Positions 1-12,705 of a stretch of DNA of 64,000 nucleotides are shown one piece after another (position 1 is the first letter of the stretch; the number at the start of each line of letters is the position of its first letter). The translations under genes and the position numbers were made by a program. The stretch is from Solimonas fluminis (GTDB taxonomy: Bacteria; Pseudomonadota; Gammaproteobacteria; Nevskiales; Nevskiaceae). Location of the stretch: NCBI RefSeq assembly GCF_002930645.1, contig NZ_PSNW01000009.1, positions 1-64,000 of the forward strand, given 5' to 3'. Under the pieces are notes generated by a model. That model did not search any database and was not told the origin of the DNA. It worked only from the letters and a program-made list of their open reading frames with translations.

Positions 1-1864
1 CGTGCGCGTCGTGGTCGGTGATCTGCGTGACCTGCCCCAGGGCGTTGGTCACCTGACTCAGGTTGTTCTGGCCGTCATAGGCGAAGCTGCTGATGTCGCC
101 GACGTCGGTGCGAGGACCGTTGACGTACGTCAGGTTGACGCCGGTCCAGGTGTAGTTCGTGGTGCGATTGCCATCGCTGGTGTTGACGCTGGCCGAAGTG
201 GTCTGGCCCTTGCTGTTGTAGCTGTAGCTGCGCGTCTTGCCAGGCTCGACGATGGAAGACGGCAGCGTCCAACTGGCGTTCCAGTTGGTGGTGATGCTGC
301 GTTCCTGGGCCGAGCCCTTGGCTTCGATGCGGCTAGTTTCGCGGCCGATGCTGTTGTTGTAGACGTACTCCGTCAGCACGCCTCGTCGGTCGATGCGACT
401 GGCCGGCCAACCATTGCTGTCGTATCCGTAGCTCTCCGTGTTGTTGGTCAGGCTGCAGTCGGGGCAGGCGCTGTAGGCGACCGAGCTGATCTGGCGGCGC
501 TTGTTGGAGGGAGTGACATAGGTGACCAGGCTCTCGGTGTAACGCGTGGCATCCTGGTACTGGCGAACCCGCGTAGTGTTGCCGCTCAGGTATTCAAAGG
601 TGTGGCGCCGCGCGCCGCCGGCATGCTCGCTCAGCACCGCGCGACCCTGGCCGTCATAGGCGTAGGTGGCGTAGCGGTCGCCGTTCTCATCGACGATGCC
701 GGTGAGGGCATTGGGAAGGACCGGGTCTTCATACAGGTACTGCCGGACCGGGTCATCGGTGGAATCCGCGGGCGTGTCATCCGGATAGGTCGTGGATACC
801 AGGCGTCCCTGCGCATCCCAGGCATAGTCGGTGTGCTGTCCAGCGGCGTCGGTGAAGCGGCGCAACTGGTTGGCAATGTCGAAGTCGGCGGTATAGCTGC
901 GACCGTTGGCGGTGGTGTGTGTTTCGGTAGTTCCGCCATAGGCATTGCCACTGCTGTAGGCGATGGTGGTGCGGCGCCCATCGGCCTCGACCCGGGCGCT
1001 CAAGCGGCTTTGTGCATCAAACTCGAACTGCACGCCGGAAGGCAGCTTGTAGACCGGCAGTCCGCTGACATGAAGCAGGGCGCCGTCATCGTAGCGGTTG
1101 CGCTGCCAAGTGGTGCCGCCCAGGCTACGGATGAACACTCGCCGCATCTGACCATAGCTGAAGACAGCAACCTGGTAACTCAGGACATGGCTAATGGACA
1201 GCGTGGGACGAGAGGCGCGCCAAGCCAGGTCCGGAAGATCATCCCAGCCTGCCGGCTTGCCGAAGTAGCTGCGGCTGAAGCTGAAATCCGCGCTCCGGTA
1301 GTCGGTTTCCTGCTGATCCTTGAGGCCGTTGGTGCAGTTGACCGGATTGGCTTGCTGCTCCGAGACCCAGCCGGCGGGCTTCGGTGCTTCGCAGCCGCTG
1401 CTGTTCTGGGCCACCGTCAGGTCGGGCGGCGGTGCCGGGCAAGTCGCGGACGTGATGCTGGCGGTGCGATAGACGATGAGCTTGTCTTGTTCGTATCGCC
1501 AGTTCGCCGTGGTGGCAGAGGGACAGTACTGATATGTCAGCAGGTACGACTCGATGTTCGTGTTCAGGTCGCTATACCAGCCCGCCTCGTAGTACGCGTA
1601 CTCGCTATTCGAGAGCTTCCTGCAATTGGGGTTTTGCTGACCAATACCGTTGAAGAACGCAACGCAGCCAGCGAGCGCATCCGCCTGGTTGTCGCACTGG
1701 GCGTAGACGCGGAACTTGGTGGGGTTGGCTGGCAGGGGAACAAACGTGGGCGCGCTGCAGGTCGCCTCCGCCGAAGGGGCATATGCCAAGCCGCCAAATG
1801 CGAGCAATGCCAGGAAGAAAAAGCCTACGATGCCCTGCAGGCGCTGCGGCAGTCCCTTGCGCAT
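1..1864 (-). CDS. Exported RHS/YD-repeat protein, N-terminal part (runs off the left edge)
   Basis: I read an uninterrupted frame of about 621 codons with no stop before the window edge, so the C-terminus is missing. Residues 1-33 form a Sec signal peptide (MRKG n-region, hydrophobic core, likely cleavage after SAEA). The mature N-terminus is Cys-rich. Around residue 150 a NPVN...G...ETDY stretch followed by SFSRSYF resembles the DUF6531-type start of RHS proteins. From about residue 230 on there are repeated YD-type units (YAWDAQGRL, YAYDGQGRA, FAYDGQNNL). In this family the repeats build a shell around a variable C-terminal domain, often a toxin; that part lies outside the window. The start at 1864 is chosen because it gives the signal peptide. 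No immunity gene is visible here because it would lie further left. Confidence 0.85.
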   Translation of the reverse strand, partial: MRKGLPQRLQGIVGFFFLALLAFGGLAYAPSAEATCSAPTFVPLPANPTKFRVYAQCDNQADALAGCVAFFNGIGQQNPNCRKLSNSEYAYYEAGWYSDLNTNIESYLLTYQYCPSATTANWRYEQDKLIVYRTASITSATCPAPPPDLTVAQNSSGCEAPKPAGWVSEQQANPVNCTNGLKDQQETDYRSADFSFSRSYFGKPAGWDDLPDLAWRASRPTLSISHVLSYQVAVFSYGQMRRVFIRSLGGTTWQRNRYDDGALLHVSGLPVYKLPSGVQFEFDAQSRLSARVEADGRRTTIAYSSGNAYGGTTETHTTANGRSYTADFDIANQLRRFTDAAGQHTDYAWDAQGRLVSTTYPDDTPADSTDDPVRQYLYEDPVLPNALTGIVDENGDRYATYAYDGQGRAVLSEHAGGARRHTFEYLSGNTTRVRQYQDATRYTESLVTYVTPSNKRRQISSVAYSACPDCSLTNNTESYGYDSNGWPASRIDRRGVLTEYVYNNSIGRETSRIEAKGSAQERSITTNWNASWTLPSSIVEPGKTRSYSYNSKGQTTSASVNTSDGNRTTNYTWTGVNLTYVNGPRTDVGDISSFAYDGQNNLSQVTNALGQVTQITDHDAH

Positions 1865-2024
1865 GGTCCGGTCCGTTTATGGAAGCGTCCGCCGAGTTAA
1901 GCCTAGTCTCGCCGTAGTCGCAACGTGACGAATGAGTCGGGTTGCCGATACAGCTCGACACACCTTGGAAGTCGGGTAGCACCTGCACGAACCGATGATG
2001 CGTTTCAGGCTGCGGGGCCAACGC

Positions 2025-2050
2025 AAAAGCCCGGCATATGCCGGGCTTTT
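2025..2050. terminator. Bidirectional terminator downstream of the MscS-type gene
   Basis: This is a perfect 26-base palindrome with GCCCGGCA arms, flanked by A4 on one side and T4 on the other, so either strand gives a GC stem followed by U residues. It sits just beyond the stop of the minus-strand channel gene and upstream of the RHS gene, and should insulate the two. The rest of 1865-2120 holds the RHS gene's upstream region; I see no convincing -35/-10 pair there. Confidence 0.8.
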
Positions 2051-2120
2051 CGTTGCCGTGGAAGAATCCAGCAAGTGCCCAACACAGGCATGCTCGTGGA
2101 TTCCCTGTCCGATAGCCCCG

Positions 2121-3265
2121 TCAGTCGGCCTGCCTTGGTGCCAGCGCGCCGTCGGGCAGCGAGCGGATGTAGACATCCTGCTGCGGGAACGGCATCTCGA
2201 CGTTGGCCTGCTTGAAGGCCGAGACGATGGCAAAACGCAGGTCGCTGGCCACGCTGCCCTTGGCATCGCTGTCGATGATCGGTGCGGACAGCTCGAAATC
2301 CAGCGAGCTGGCGCCGAAGTTGGTGAACAGCACGGCCCCTTCCCCGCGCACCGCCGGGTGCTTCGCGGCCACTTCCTTCAGGAGCTTGCGGACCAGTTCC
2401 GGATCGCTGCCGTAGGCGACGCCGACGTTGAGCACCACACGGCCCATGCGCGTGCGCAGGCTGCGGTTGCGCACCGGATTCGACAGCAGGTTGGAGTTCG
2501 GCACGATGATCGTCTCGCGGTCGCCGGTCTCGATCTCGGTGGCGCGGATGCGCATCTTGCGCACGATGCCCTCGCTGCCGCTGACATTGATGAAGTCGCC
2601 GGTACGGATCGGGCGCTCGAACAGCAGGATCAGGCCGGAGACGAAGTTGCTGACGATGTTCTGCAGGCCGAAGCCGATGCCCACCGACAAGGCGCCGGCC
2701 ACGATCGCCAGCTTGCTCAGGTCCAGGCCGGCGTAGGACAGGCCCACTAGCACGGCGATGATGAAGGTGATGTAGCCGAACAGCGTCGCCACGGTGTCGC
2801 GCGTGCTCGGCTCCACGCCGGCGCGCACCAGCCAGTCGCGCTCCAGCTTGCGGCGCAGCCAGCGGGTGAAGGTGAACAGCGCCAGGAACATCAGCATGCC
2901 GGCCAGCAGCTTGCCGATCACGATGCGCACGCCGCCGACCATGAAGCCCTTGGAGAACAGCGTCCGCAGCAGTTCCTCGCTCTCGTCGTGCCAGCCCCAG
3001 GCGTGCATCAGCAGGTAGGCCACCCACTGCCACAGGAAGAAGTGCGCCGTCAGCAGCAGCCACTTGATCTCGTGGAACTTCTTGTCGGCCGGGATACCGA
3101 GGCGCGCGCGCAGCCGCTGCTGCCAGGGATGGCGGCCATCGTTGAGGCCGCGCGCCAGCACGTGCATCACCACCACCAGCAGCGCCGCGCCGGCCAGGAT
3201 GCCGATCGTCGATACCCAGGGACGTTCCGCCAGGGCGTGCAGCAGGCGGTTCGAGTCAAGGTCCA

Positions 3266-3266
<1 letters not shown>
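2121..3266 (-). CDS. Mechanosensitive ion channel family protein (MscS type)
   Basis: This 381-residue inner-membrane protein has a hydrophobic N-terminal half (TM segments near residues 20-40, 70-90, 105-130 and 160-180). The MscS core follows: a pore-lining helix rich in Gly and Ala (VAGALSVGIGFGLQNIVSN) and the beta domain with FERPIRTGDFI and VPNSNLLSNPV. MscS proteins open under membrane tension to release solutes during hypo-osmotic shock. Extra TM helices and length place it nearer YnaI/YbdG-type paralogues than classical MscS. The start shares its A with the TGA of ligA (TGATG), implying translational coupling. No exact paralogue is assigned. Confidence 0.88.
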
Positions 3267-6280
<3,014 letters not shown>

Positions 6281-6284
<4 letters not shown>

Positions 6285-9200
6285 TCGGCTTTCTCGGTCT
6301 CGGCTGGGTTGCTGGCCGTCATTTCCACTGCCTGGTCGATGTCCACGCTCACCAGGCGCGAGACGCCCGGCTCCTGCATGGTCACGCCGTGCAGCTGCTT
6401 GGCCAGCTCCATGGTGATCTTGTTATGGGTAATGATAATGAATTGAACGCCTTGCGACATCTCACGGACGATCTCGCAGAAGCGGCCGACGTTGGCGTCG
6501 TCCAGCGGGGCATCGACCTCGTCCATCAGGCAGAACGGCGCGGGGTTGAGCTGGAACAGGGCCAGCAGCAGCGCCACCGCGGTCATCGCCTTCTCGCCGC
6601 CCGACAGCAGCTGGATCGAGCTGTTGCGCTTGCCCGGCGGGCGGGCCATGACGCGCACGCCGGCGTCGAGCAGGTCGTCGCCGGTCAGCTCCAGGTAGGC
6701 CTCGCCCCCGCCGAACAGCTTGGGGAAGCGGTCGCGGAACACCGAATCCACGCGATCGAAGGTCTGCTTGAACAGCTCCTTGGTCTCGGCGTCCATCTTG
6801 CGGATCGCCTCCTCCAGGGTTTCCAGGGCGCCATGCAGGTCGGCGTGCTGGTCGGCCAGGTACTGTGAACGCTGCTGCGCCTCTTCCAGTTCCTGGATGG
6901 CGGCCAGGTTGATCGCGCCCAGGCGGTCGATGCGGCGCAGGATCGAGGCCAGCTTCTCCTCCCAGCCCTGCAGCTCGGCGTCCTCGGCCAGGCCGGCGAA
7001 CAGCTCCTCGCGGTTGAAGCCGGTCTCGACGAACTGCTCGTCCAGGCTCTCGCGGTGGGCGCGCAGGTTCTCGAACTCCAGCTTGGCCTGCTGCAGCCTC
7101 TCCACCGCCTCGTCCTTGGCGGACTCGGCGTTGCGCGAGGTCTGGATGGTCTCGGTCAGCGACTTGTCCATCTGCTCGACCTGCAGCCGCGCCTCGCGCA
7201 GCTTCTCGCGCGCCGCGTCCACGGCGGCGCGGGCGGCTTCCACGCCCTCCACCTGCTCGGCCAGCGGGGCGTCCAGCTCGCCGGCGCGGGCCTCTTCCTC
7301 GGCCTTGCGCTCGATCAGGCGCTCGCGGTTGGCGGCCAGGTCCTGGATGCTCTGCTCCAGGGCGGCGACCGAGGAGGCCTGGCTGGCGATGCGCACCTGC
7401 AGCTGGTTGCGCGCCGCCTGGGTCTGCTGCAGCACCACGCGGGCACGCTGCACCAGGTCGCGCTTGCGCGCCAGGGTCTGCTGCATCTCGGCACGCTGGT
7501 TGCGCAACTGCTGCGCCACGTCCTCCAGCGACACCAGCCGGGTGCGGGATTCCTCCAGTTCGCTGTTCTGCAGCTCGCGCTGCTCGCGCAGGGTTTCGAG
7601 TTCCTGCGCCAGCGCCGACTGGCGGCCCTGCGCCTGCTCCAGGCGCACGGCCTGGGCCTGGCGGAAGGCCAGCTTCTGGGCCTGGCGGTTGCGCGACTGG
7701 TCGAACTTGCCGGACAGCTCGCGGCGCTCGGTTTCCAGGGTGCGGATGCGCTGGTGCAGCTCGCCGAGGCGGGCCTCGTGCTCCTGCACGGCGGCGGTCT
7801 GTTCCTCGACCTGGGCCTTGAGCTGCTTGAGCAGCTGGCCGCGGGCGATGACACCGCTGTTGCCCTCGCCGCGCTTGGGATAGCGGATCCAGTTGCGGCC
7901 GCGCCAGACGCCGTCCGGCGTGATCACCGACTCGGCCGGCCCCAGGGTCTGGGCCATGGCCTCGGCCTCGCCCGGGTTGTGGGCGACCTGCACCGTCGAC
8001 AGCAGGTCCAGCACCGCCTGCGGGCCGCTGACCTTGGCGCCCAGCCCCACGCTGGCGCTGCCGCCGGCCTGGTTCAGCAGGGCGACGCCGGCCTTGGGCG
8101 ATTCGCCGATGCCGCGCAGGCGCGCGGCGAAGTCCGGCAGCAGCGGCGCCTGCAGCAGGCCTTCCAGCACCTGCTCCACGGCGGTTTCCCAGCCTCCCTC
8201 CACCTGCAGGGCGCTGGCCAGGCGCGGCGCCTCGGCGAGCTGGTGCTGGCGCAGCCATTGGTTCAGCTCGGCATCGTCCTGGCGCAGCGCGGCCTGCTGC
8301 AGGGTCTCCAGCGAGGCCACGCGGCCGCGCGCGCTCTGCAGGATCTGCCGCGATTCATGCAGGGCGTTCTCGGTCTGGGTGCGGTCCTCGCGCAGCGTCT
8401 GCAGGTCGGTGTCGAGGGTCTGCAGGCGCTCCTGCGCCACCTCGATCTCCTCGCCCAGCAGGCGCAGCTCATTGTCGGCATCGGCGAGGCTGGCCTGGAT
8501 CGGGCCCAGGTTGATGGCACCGTGCTCGGCCTCCAGGCGCTTGTAGCGCTCGTCGGCCTGGAAGCGCGCGCGCTCCAGCTGCTGCACGCGCACGCGCTCC
8601 GCCTCGGTCTGCATCAGCGGCGTTTCGGCGTCCTGCGCAAAGCTGTCCCAGCGCTTCTGCTCGGCGTTGGCGTCGTCGTCGGCCTCGATCAGGCCGGACT
8701 GGGCCTGCTCTTCCTGCGTGGCGGCCTGCTGGGCCTGGTCTTCCAGCTCGGCGGTCTGGCGGGCGGAATCCTGCAGGCGCTGCTGCTCGCGCTGCTGGCG
8801 CTGCTCCAGCTCCGCCACCTGGCGGGCCAGCTGCTCCAGCTCGCGCATCTTCATCTGCTGCAGCTGGCGCGCATGGTTGAGGCTCTGCTCCTGGCGCGCC
8901 AGGCCGGCCTCGGCCTCGTAGACCTGGCTTTGCTCGTCATTGAGCTTCTGCGCCAGCACGCGCTGCTCGATCTCGGCGGCGATGCGGGCGTCGGACAGTT
9001 CGCTGACGCGCAGGCGGGCAGCTTCCAGGGCCTGTTCCAGCTCGGCGATGGCGGCTTCGTGCCCGGCGCTCTGCTGCTGCAGCGTGCGGATGCGCAGGGC
9101 CAGAATCTCGGCGCGCAGCTGGCGCTCGCCGGCCTTGAATTCCTTGTACTTCTCGGCGTTGGCCGCCTGCTTGCCCAGCACTTCCAGGCGCTGCTGGATC

Positions 9201-9802
9201 TCCGAGCGCAGATCGTTCAGGCGCGCCAGGTTCTCGCGCGTGCCGCGGATGCGCGACTCGGTTTCCTTGCGGCGGTCCTTGTACTTGGAGATGCCGGCGG
9301 CTTCCTCCAGCCACTGGCGCAGTTCCTCGGGCTTGGCCGTGATCATCGTCGAGACCATGCCCTGCTCGATGATGGCGTACTGGTTCTTGCCGCCCAGGCC
9401 CGTGCCGAGGAACAGATCCGTGACGTCGCGCTTGAGGCACTTGCGGCCGTTGAGGAAGTACTGCGAGCTGCCGTCGCGGGTCAGTTCGCGGCGTACCGAG
9501 ATCTCGGCGTAGGCGGCGTAGGGACCGGCGATGGTGCCGTCGGAGTTGTCGAAGATCAGCTCCACCATGGCGCGGCCCACGGGCTTGCGCGACTTGGAGC
9601 CGTTGAAGATCACGTCCTCGGAGTCGGCGCCGCGCAGGTTCTTCATGCTGGTCTCGCCCAGCACCCAGCGCACCGCGTCGATGATGTTGGACTTGCCGCA
9701 GCCGTTGGGGCCGACGACACCCGTCAGGTTCGTCGGCAGGGGCAGGCTCGACGGGTCGACAAAGGATTTGAACCCGGCGAGTTTGATGCCAGAAAGTCGC
9801 AT
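6281..9802 (-). CDS. smc: Chromosome segregation ATPase SMC
   Basis: This 1,173-residue protein is the condensin-type ATPase that compacts and separates chromosomes together with ScpA/ScpB. It has an N-terminal Walker A (GPNGCGKSN, residues 31-39), a long coiled coil, a hinge near residues 500-660, a second coiled coil, and the C-terminal ABC signature LSGGEKA with the Walker B segment FCLMDEVDAPLDD. The presence of SMC rather than MukB is informative about lineage. It is the first gene of the smc-zipA-ligA-channel run and is divergent from queF across 153 bases. In this GC-rich gene the opposite strand has long open frames that are not genes. Confidence 0.97.
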
Positions 9803-9955
9803 GGAATGGTCGGGCCGGCCCTGGAGGGCCTTCTAGTGGGTTATGAAGTGAAGTCCGTAGTGTAAATTATTGCGGCCGGGGTGCAGCCCTGGAAAGCGTC
9901 ATTTTCCCGGTTTTGGCCGGAACAGGGCCACAACGGCCCGCGGAACCCCTGAATC

Positions 9956-10378
9956 ATGCCCAGCCTGCCCAGCAAGACCCTCGAAACCTTCCCCAACCCG
10001 GCTCCGCAGCGCGATTTCACCATCCGCATGCGCATCCCGGAGTTCACCTGCCTCTGTCCCAAGACCGGCCAGCCGGACTTCGGCACCCTGTACCTGGAGT
10101 ACGTGGCGGACAAGGCCTGCGTCGAGCTCAAGGCCCTGAAGATGTACATCTGGAGCTTCCGCGACGAGGGCTGCTTCCACGAGGCGGTCACCAACCAGAT
10201 CCTCGATGACCTGGTGAAAGCCACCAAGCCCCGCTACATGCGCCTGACCGCGGTGTTCAACGTCCGTGGCGGCATCTACACCCACGTCACCGCCGAGCAC
10301 CGCAAGAAGGGCTGGAACGGCAGCCTGCCGCCGCCGGCCTGGCACGTGGACCCCACCGGCGCCGGCCAGACCCCCTGA
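9956..10378 (+). CDS. queF: NADPH-dependent 7-cyano-7-deazaguanine reductase (short QueF)
   Basis: This 140-residue unimodular QueF reduces preQ0 to preQ1 in queuosine biosynthesis. The catalytic region is [13 protein letters not shown], with the thioimide-forming Cys at 34 and proton-donor Asp at 41. The family motif ELKALK(M)Y follows near residues 56-64, then a conserved FHE. Length and order match the B. subtilis-type enzyme rather than the two-domain E. coli type. It is divergent from smc and followed by a DUF4124 gene after two bases. A second queuosine-related gene, gluQ, lies 7 kb away. Confidence 0.95.
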   Translation: MPSLPSKTLETFPNPAPQRDFTIRMRIPEFTCLCPKTGQPDFGTLYLEYVADKACVELKALKMYIWSFRDEGCFHEAVTNQILDDLVKATKPRYMRLTAVFNVRGGIYTHVTAEHRKKGWNGSLPPPAWHVDPTGAGQTP

Positions 10379-10380
10379 GC

Positions 10381-10794
10381 ATGCGCCGGGCCGCCGCCCT
10401 GCTGCTCCTGGTGCCGGCCCTGGCCGGGGCCCAGGCCTACCGCTGGGTCGATGAGCAGGGCCGCGTCCACTACAGCCAGACCCCGCCGCCTCAAGGGGCG
10501 TACGGCCGGGTGGCCCCACCCCCGCCCTCGCCGGGCGCCAGCCCTCACTTGGAAGCCCTGGAACCTGCCGCGCCGGACCTGCAACAGCGGGCTCAGGAAC
10601 GGCAAAAGGCGGCGGCCGCGGAACGCGAGCGGCAGCGGGGCTGCGAACAGGCCCGGCGCCAGAGTGCCCAGTTCCAGGGGACCGGCCTGTACTACTCCAG
10701 CGGCCCGGAGGGCCAGCGGCAATACCTGAGCCCGGAGCAGATCGACCGGAAGCGGGCCGAAGCGCAGGCAGGCATCCGGGAACACTGCGACTAG
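10381..10794 (+). CDS. DUF4124 domain-containing secreted protein
   Basis: This 137-residue protein has a signal peptide (residues 1-18, cleavage near AGA-QA) followed at once by the DUF4124 signature YRWVDEQGRVHYSQTPP. The middle is Pro-rich and then charged, likely a helix (residues 60-100), with two Cys residues (near 90 and at the C-terminus). DUF4124 proteins are small periplasmic or envelope proteins of unknown function, widespread in gammaproteobacteria. It starts two bases after queF, so it is probably cotranscribed; the link is likely positional only. Confidence 0.85.
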   Translation: MRRAAALLLLVPALAGAQAYRWVDEQGRVHYSQTPPPQGAYGRVAPPPPSPGASPHLEALEPAAPDLQQRAQERQKAAAAERERQRGCEQARRQSAQFQGTGLYYSSGPEGQRQYLSPEQIDRKRAEAQAGIREHCD

Positions 10795-10867
10795 GGTCGC
10801 GCCAGACAGCCGCCGTTCATTTTGCATGCCCACAATCGGGCCAGACCAATCTTCAACGGAGTGAACG

Positions 10868-11119
10868 ATGGGCATCCTGTCCTGGATCGTGCTGGGCCTG
10901 ATCGCGGGCGTGCTGGCCAAGTGGCTGCTGCCGGGCAAGGACCCGGGCGGCTTCATCATCACCATCCTGCTCGGCGTCGGCGGCGCCTTCGTCGGCGGCT
11001 GGGTCGGGACCCAGCTGGGGATCGCCAGCTTCAACGGCTTCACCATGCAAGGCATCGTCGTGGCCACCGCGGGCGCGGTGCTGCTGCTGGTGATCTACCG
11101 GCTGCTGCGCAAGGCCTGA
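10868..11119 (+). CDS. GlsB/YeaQ/YmgE family stress-response membrane protein
   Basis: This 83-residue, almost wholly hydrophobic protein has three predicted TM helices and the Gly-rich pattern of the family (GLIAGVLAKWLLPGKDPGGF, then GVGGAFVGGW). Family members (transglycosylase-associated Pfam family) are small inner-membrane proteins linked to general stress responses; biochemical function is unknown. A GGAG Shine-Dalgarno precedes the ATG by six bases. It is convergent with the FGGY kinase 26 bases downstream. Confidence 0.9.
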   Translation: MGILSWIVLGLIAGVLAKWLLPGKDPGGFIITILLGVGGAFVGGWVGTQLGIASFNGFTMQGIVVATAGAVLLLVIYRLLRKA

Positions 11120-11145
11120 CGCTTCATAGGAGCGGCCTGCGACCC

Positions 11146-12705
11146 TCAGACCGGATAGCCCGTGATCCTGCGGATTTTCCGGTATAGCGGCCGCAGCCGC
11201 GGGTACATGCCGCGGTAGATCTCGCGGTACAGGGCGTCGTAGGTCTGCACCACCTCCGGCCGCGGCTCGAAGCGGCGGCCGATGCGGGCCATGGCGGCCA
11301 CCGCGCCCGGGTAGTCCGGGTGCAGTCCCAGCCCCACGGCGCAGCTGATCGCCGCGCCCAGGGCCGAGGTCTCGTAGTGCTCCGGCCGCTCGGCCGGCAG
11401 GTTGAAGACGTCCGCCGTGATCTGCAGGGCCTCGTCGGACTGCGAGCCGCCGCCGGCCACGCGCAGCAGGCGCAGGCGCCGCCCGATGCGCTTCTCGATC
11501 TGCTCCCTGCCCGCCCGCAGCCCGTAGACCAGCCCTTCGAGGATCGCGCGGTAGACGTGCGCGCGGGTGTGCACGTCACCGAAGCCGATGATCGCGCCCT
11601 TGGCCTCGGGGCCGGGCTCGCGGACGCCGGGGGTCCAGTAGGGCTGCAGCATCAGGCCCATGGAGCCCGGCGGCACGGTCTTCACCAGTTCGTCGAACAG
11701 GGCTTCCACCGCCACGCCGCGCTGCGCCGCCAGGGCTTCCTCGCGGTGCGCGAACTCGCGGCGGAACCAGCTCACCATCCAGAAGCCGCGGAAGATCTGG
11801 ATCTCGGTGTTGTAGGCCTGCGGCAGGCCGGCCGGATACGGCGGCAGCATGCGCTGCACCTCGACGTAGCGGCGCTGCGTGGTGTTGATGGTGGCGGTGG
11901 TGCCGAAGGACAGCTGGCCGATGTCCGGCTCCAGCACGCCGCAGCCCAGCACCTCGCAGGCCTTGTCGGCGGCGGCGGCGATCACCGGCAGGCCGGCCGG
12001 CAGGCCCAGCTCCGCCGCTGCTGGGGCGGCGAGCACGCCCATCGGCTTGCCCGGCGCCACGAGCCGCGGCAACTGCTCCGGCCGCACCGCCAGGGCCTTC
12101 CATTTGAAGTCGCCCGGACCGGCCCAGGCCAGCCGCTGGTAGTCGAAGGGAATGAAGCCGACCTGCGAGCCCACGGAATCGACGTACTCGCCGGTCAGGC
12201 GGTAGCCGAGCCAGCCTGACAGCAGCAGGAACTTCGCGGTCTCGCGCCAGAGCGCCGGCTCGTGCTGCGCCAGCCAGTTGGCCTCGGCCTGTCCCTGCAG
12301 GTGCCCGATCAGGTCGGTGGCGCCGGCCAGGCCGAACAGCGTGTTCCACAGCGGCCCCATCGGCGGCGGCCGCTCGCAGCGGCGCTGATCCAGCCACAGG
12401 ATCGCCGGGCGCAGCACCTTGCCGGCGGCATCCACGCAGACCACGGTGGCGCGCTGCGTGGTCAGGGCGATGCCGCTGATCTCCTCCGGCCGGACATCGC
12501 CCTGCCCCCACAGCCGGCGGCAGCAGGCGGCAACGCCTTGCCAGTAGACCTCGGGATCCTGCTCGGCCCAGCCGGGCTGCGGCGAGACGTAGGTCGGCTC
12601 GAACACCTGCTGCGCCTTGGCCAGCAGGCGGCCTTGCGCGTCGAACACGATGGCACGCGCGCTCTGGGTGCCGACATCGATCGAAAGCAGGCGGGCTTGC
12701 TTCAT
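11146..12705 (-). CDS. FGGY-family carbohydrate kinase (YgcE-like)
   Basis: This 519-residue sugar kinase has the N-terminal phosphate loop IDVGTQSARA (D10), the adenosine segment FGTTATINTT and the C-terminal VAGGGSQSD loop. The family transfers phosphate from ATP to glycerol, xylulose and similar polyols. The ending YRKIRRITGYP matches uncharacterised FGGY kinases rather than GlpK or XylB, so the substrate is unknown. It is the last gene of a four-gene operon and overlaps the GlpD-like gene by four bases (ATGA). E. coli ygcE, next to the AGPS-like ygcU, is a known parallel pairing. I choose the ATG at 12705 over longer in-frame starts because of that overlap and the fit of the N-terminus. 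Confidence 0.88.
   Translation of the reverse strand: MKQARLLSIDVGTQSARAIVFDAQGRLLAKAQQVFEPTYVSPQPGWAEQDPEVYWQGVAACCRRLWGQGDVRPEEISGIALTTQRATVVCVDAAGKVLRPAILWLDQRRCERPPPMGPLWNTLFGLAGATDLIGHLQGQAEANWLAQHEPALWRETAKFLLLSGWLGYRLTGEYVDSVGSQVGFIPFDYQRLAWAGPGDFKWKALAVRPEQLPRLVAPGKPMGVLAAPAAAELGLPAGLPVIAAAADKACEVLGCGVLEPDIGQLSFGTTATINTTQRRYVEVQRMLPPYPAGLPQAYNTEIQIFRGFWMVSWFRREFAHREEALAAQRGVAVEALFDELVKTVPPGSMGLMLQPYWTPGVREPGPEAKGAIIGFGDVHTRAHVYRAILEGLVYGLRAGREQIEKRIGRRLRLLRVAGGGSQSDEALQITADVFNLPAERPEHYETSALGAAISCAVGLGLHPDYPGAVAAMARIGRRFEPRPEVVQTYDALYREIYRGMYPRLRPLYRKIRRITGYPV

Noticed and set aside
7055-9865. A 936-codon plus-strand frame opposite smc
   Set aside because: It is the shadow of a coiled-coil gene, giving a Leu/Gln/Gly-rich translation without motifs.
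9803-9955. Promoters for smc and queF in the divergent region
   Set aside because: Only isolated -10-like AT stretches (near 9860) could be found; no -35 at proper spacing, so none is annotated.
11123-11145. TAGGAGCGGCCTGCGAC sequence resembling half of a Pseudomonas-type REP
   Set aside because: Single, short and without an inverted partner. It lies in a 26-base convergent gap and could be chance.
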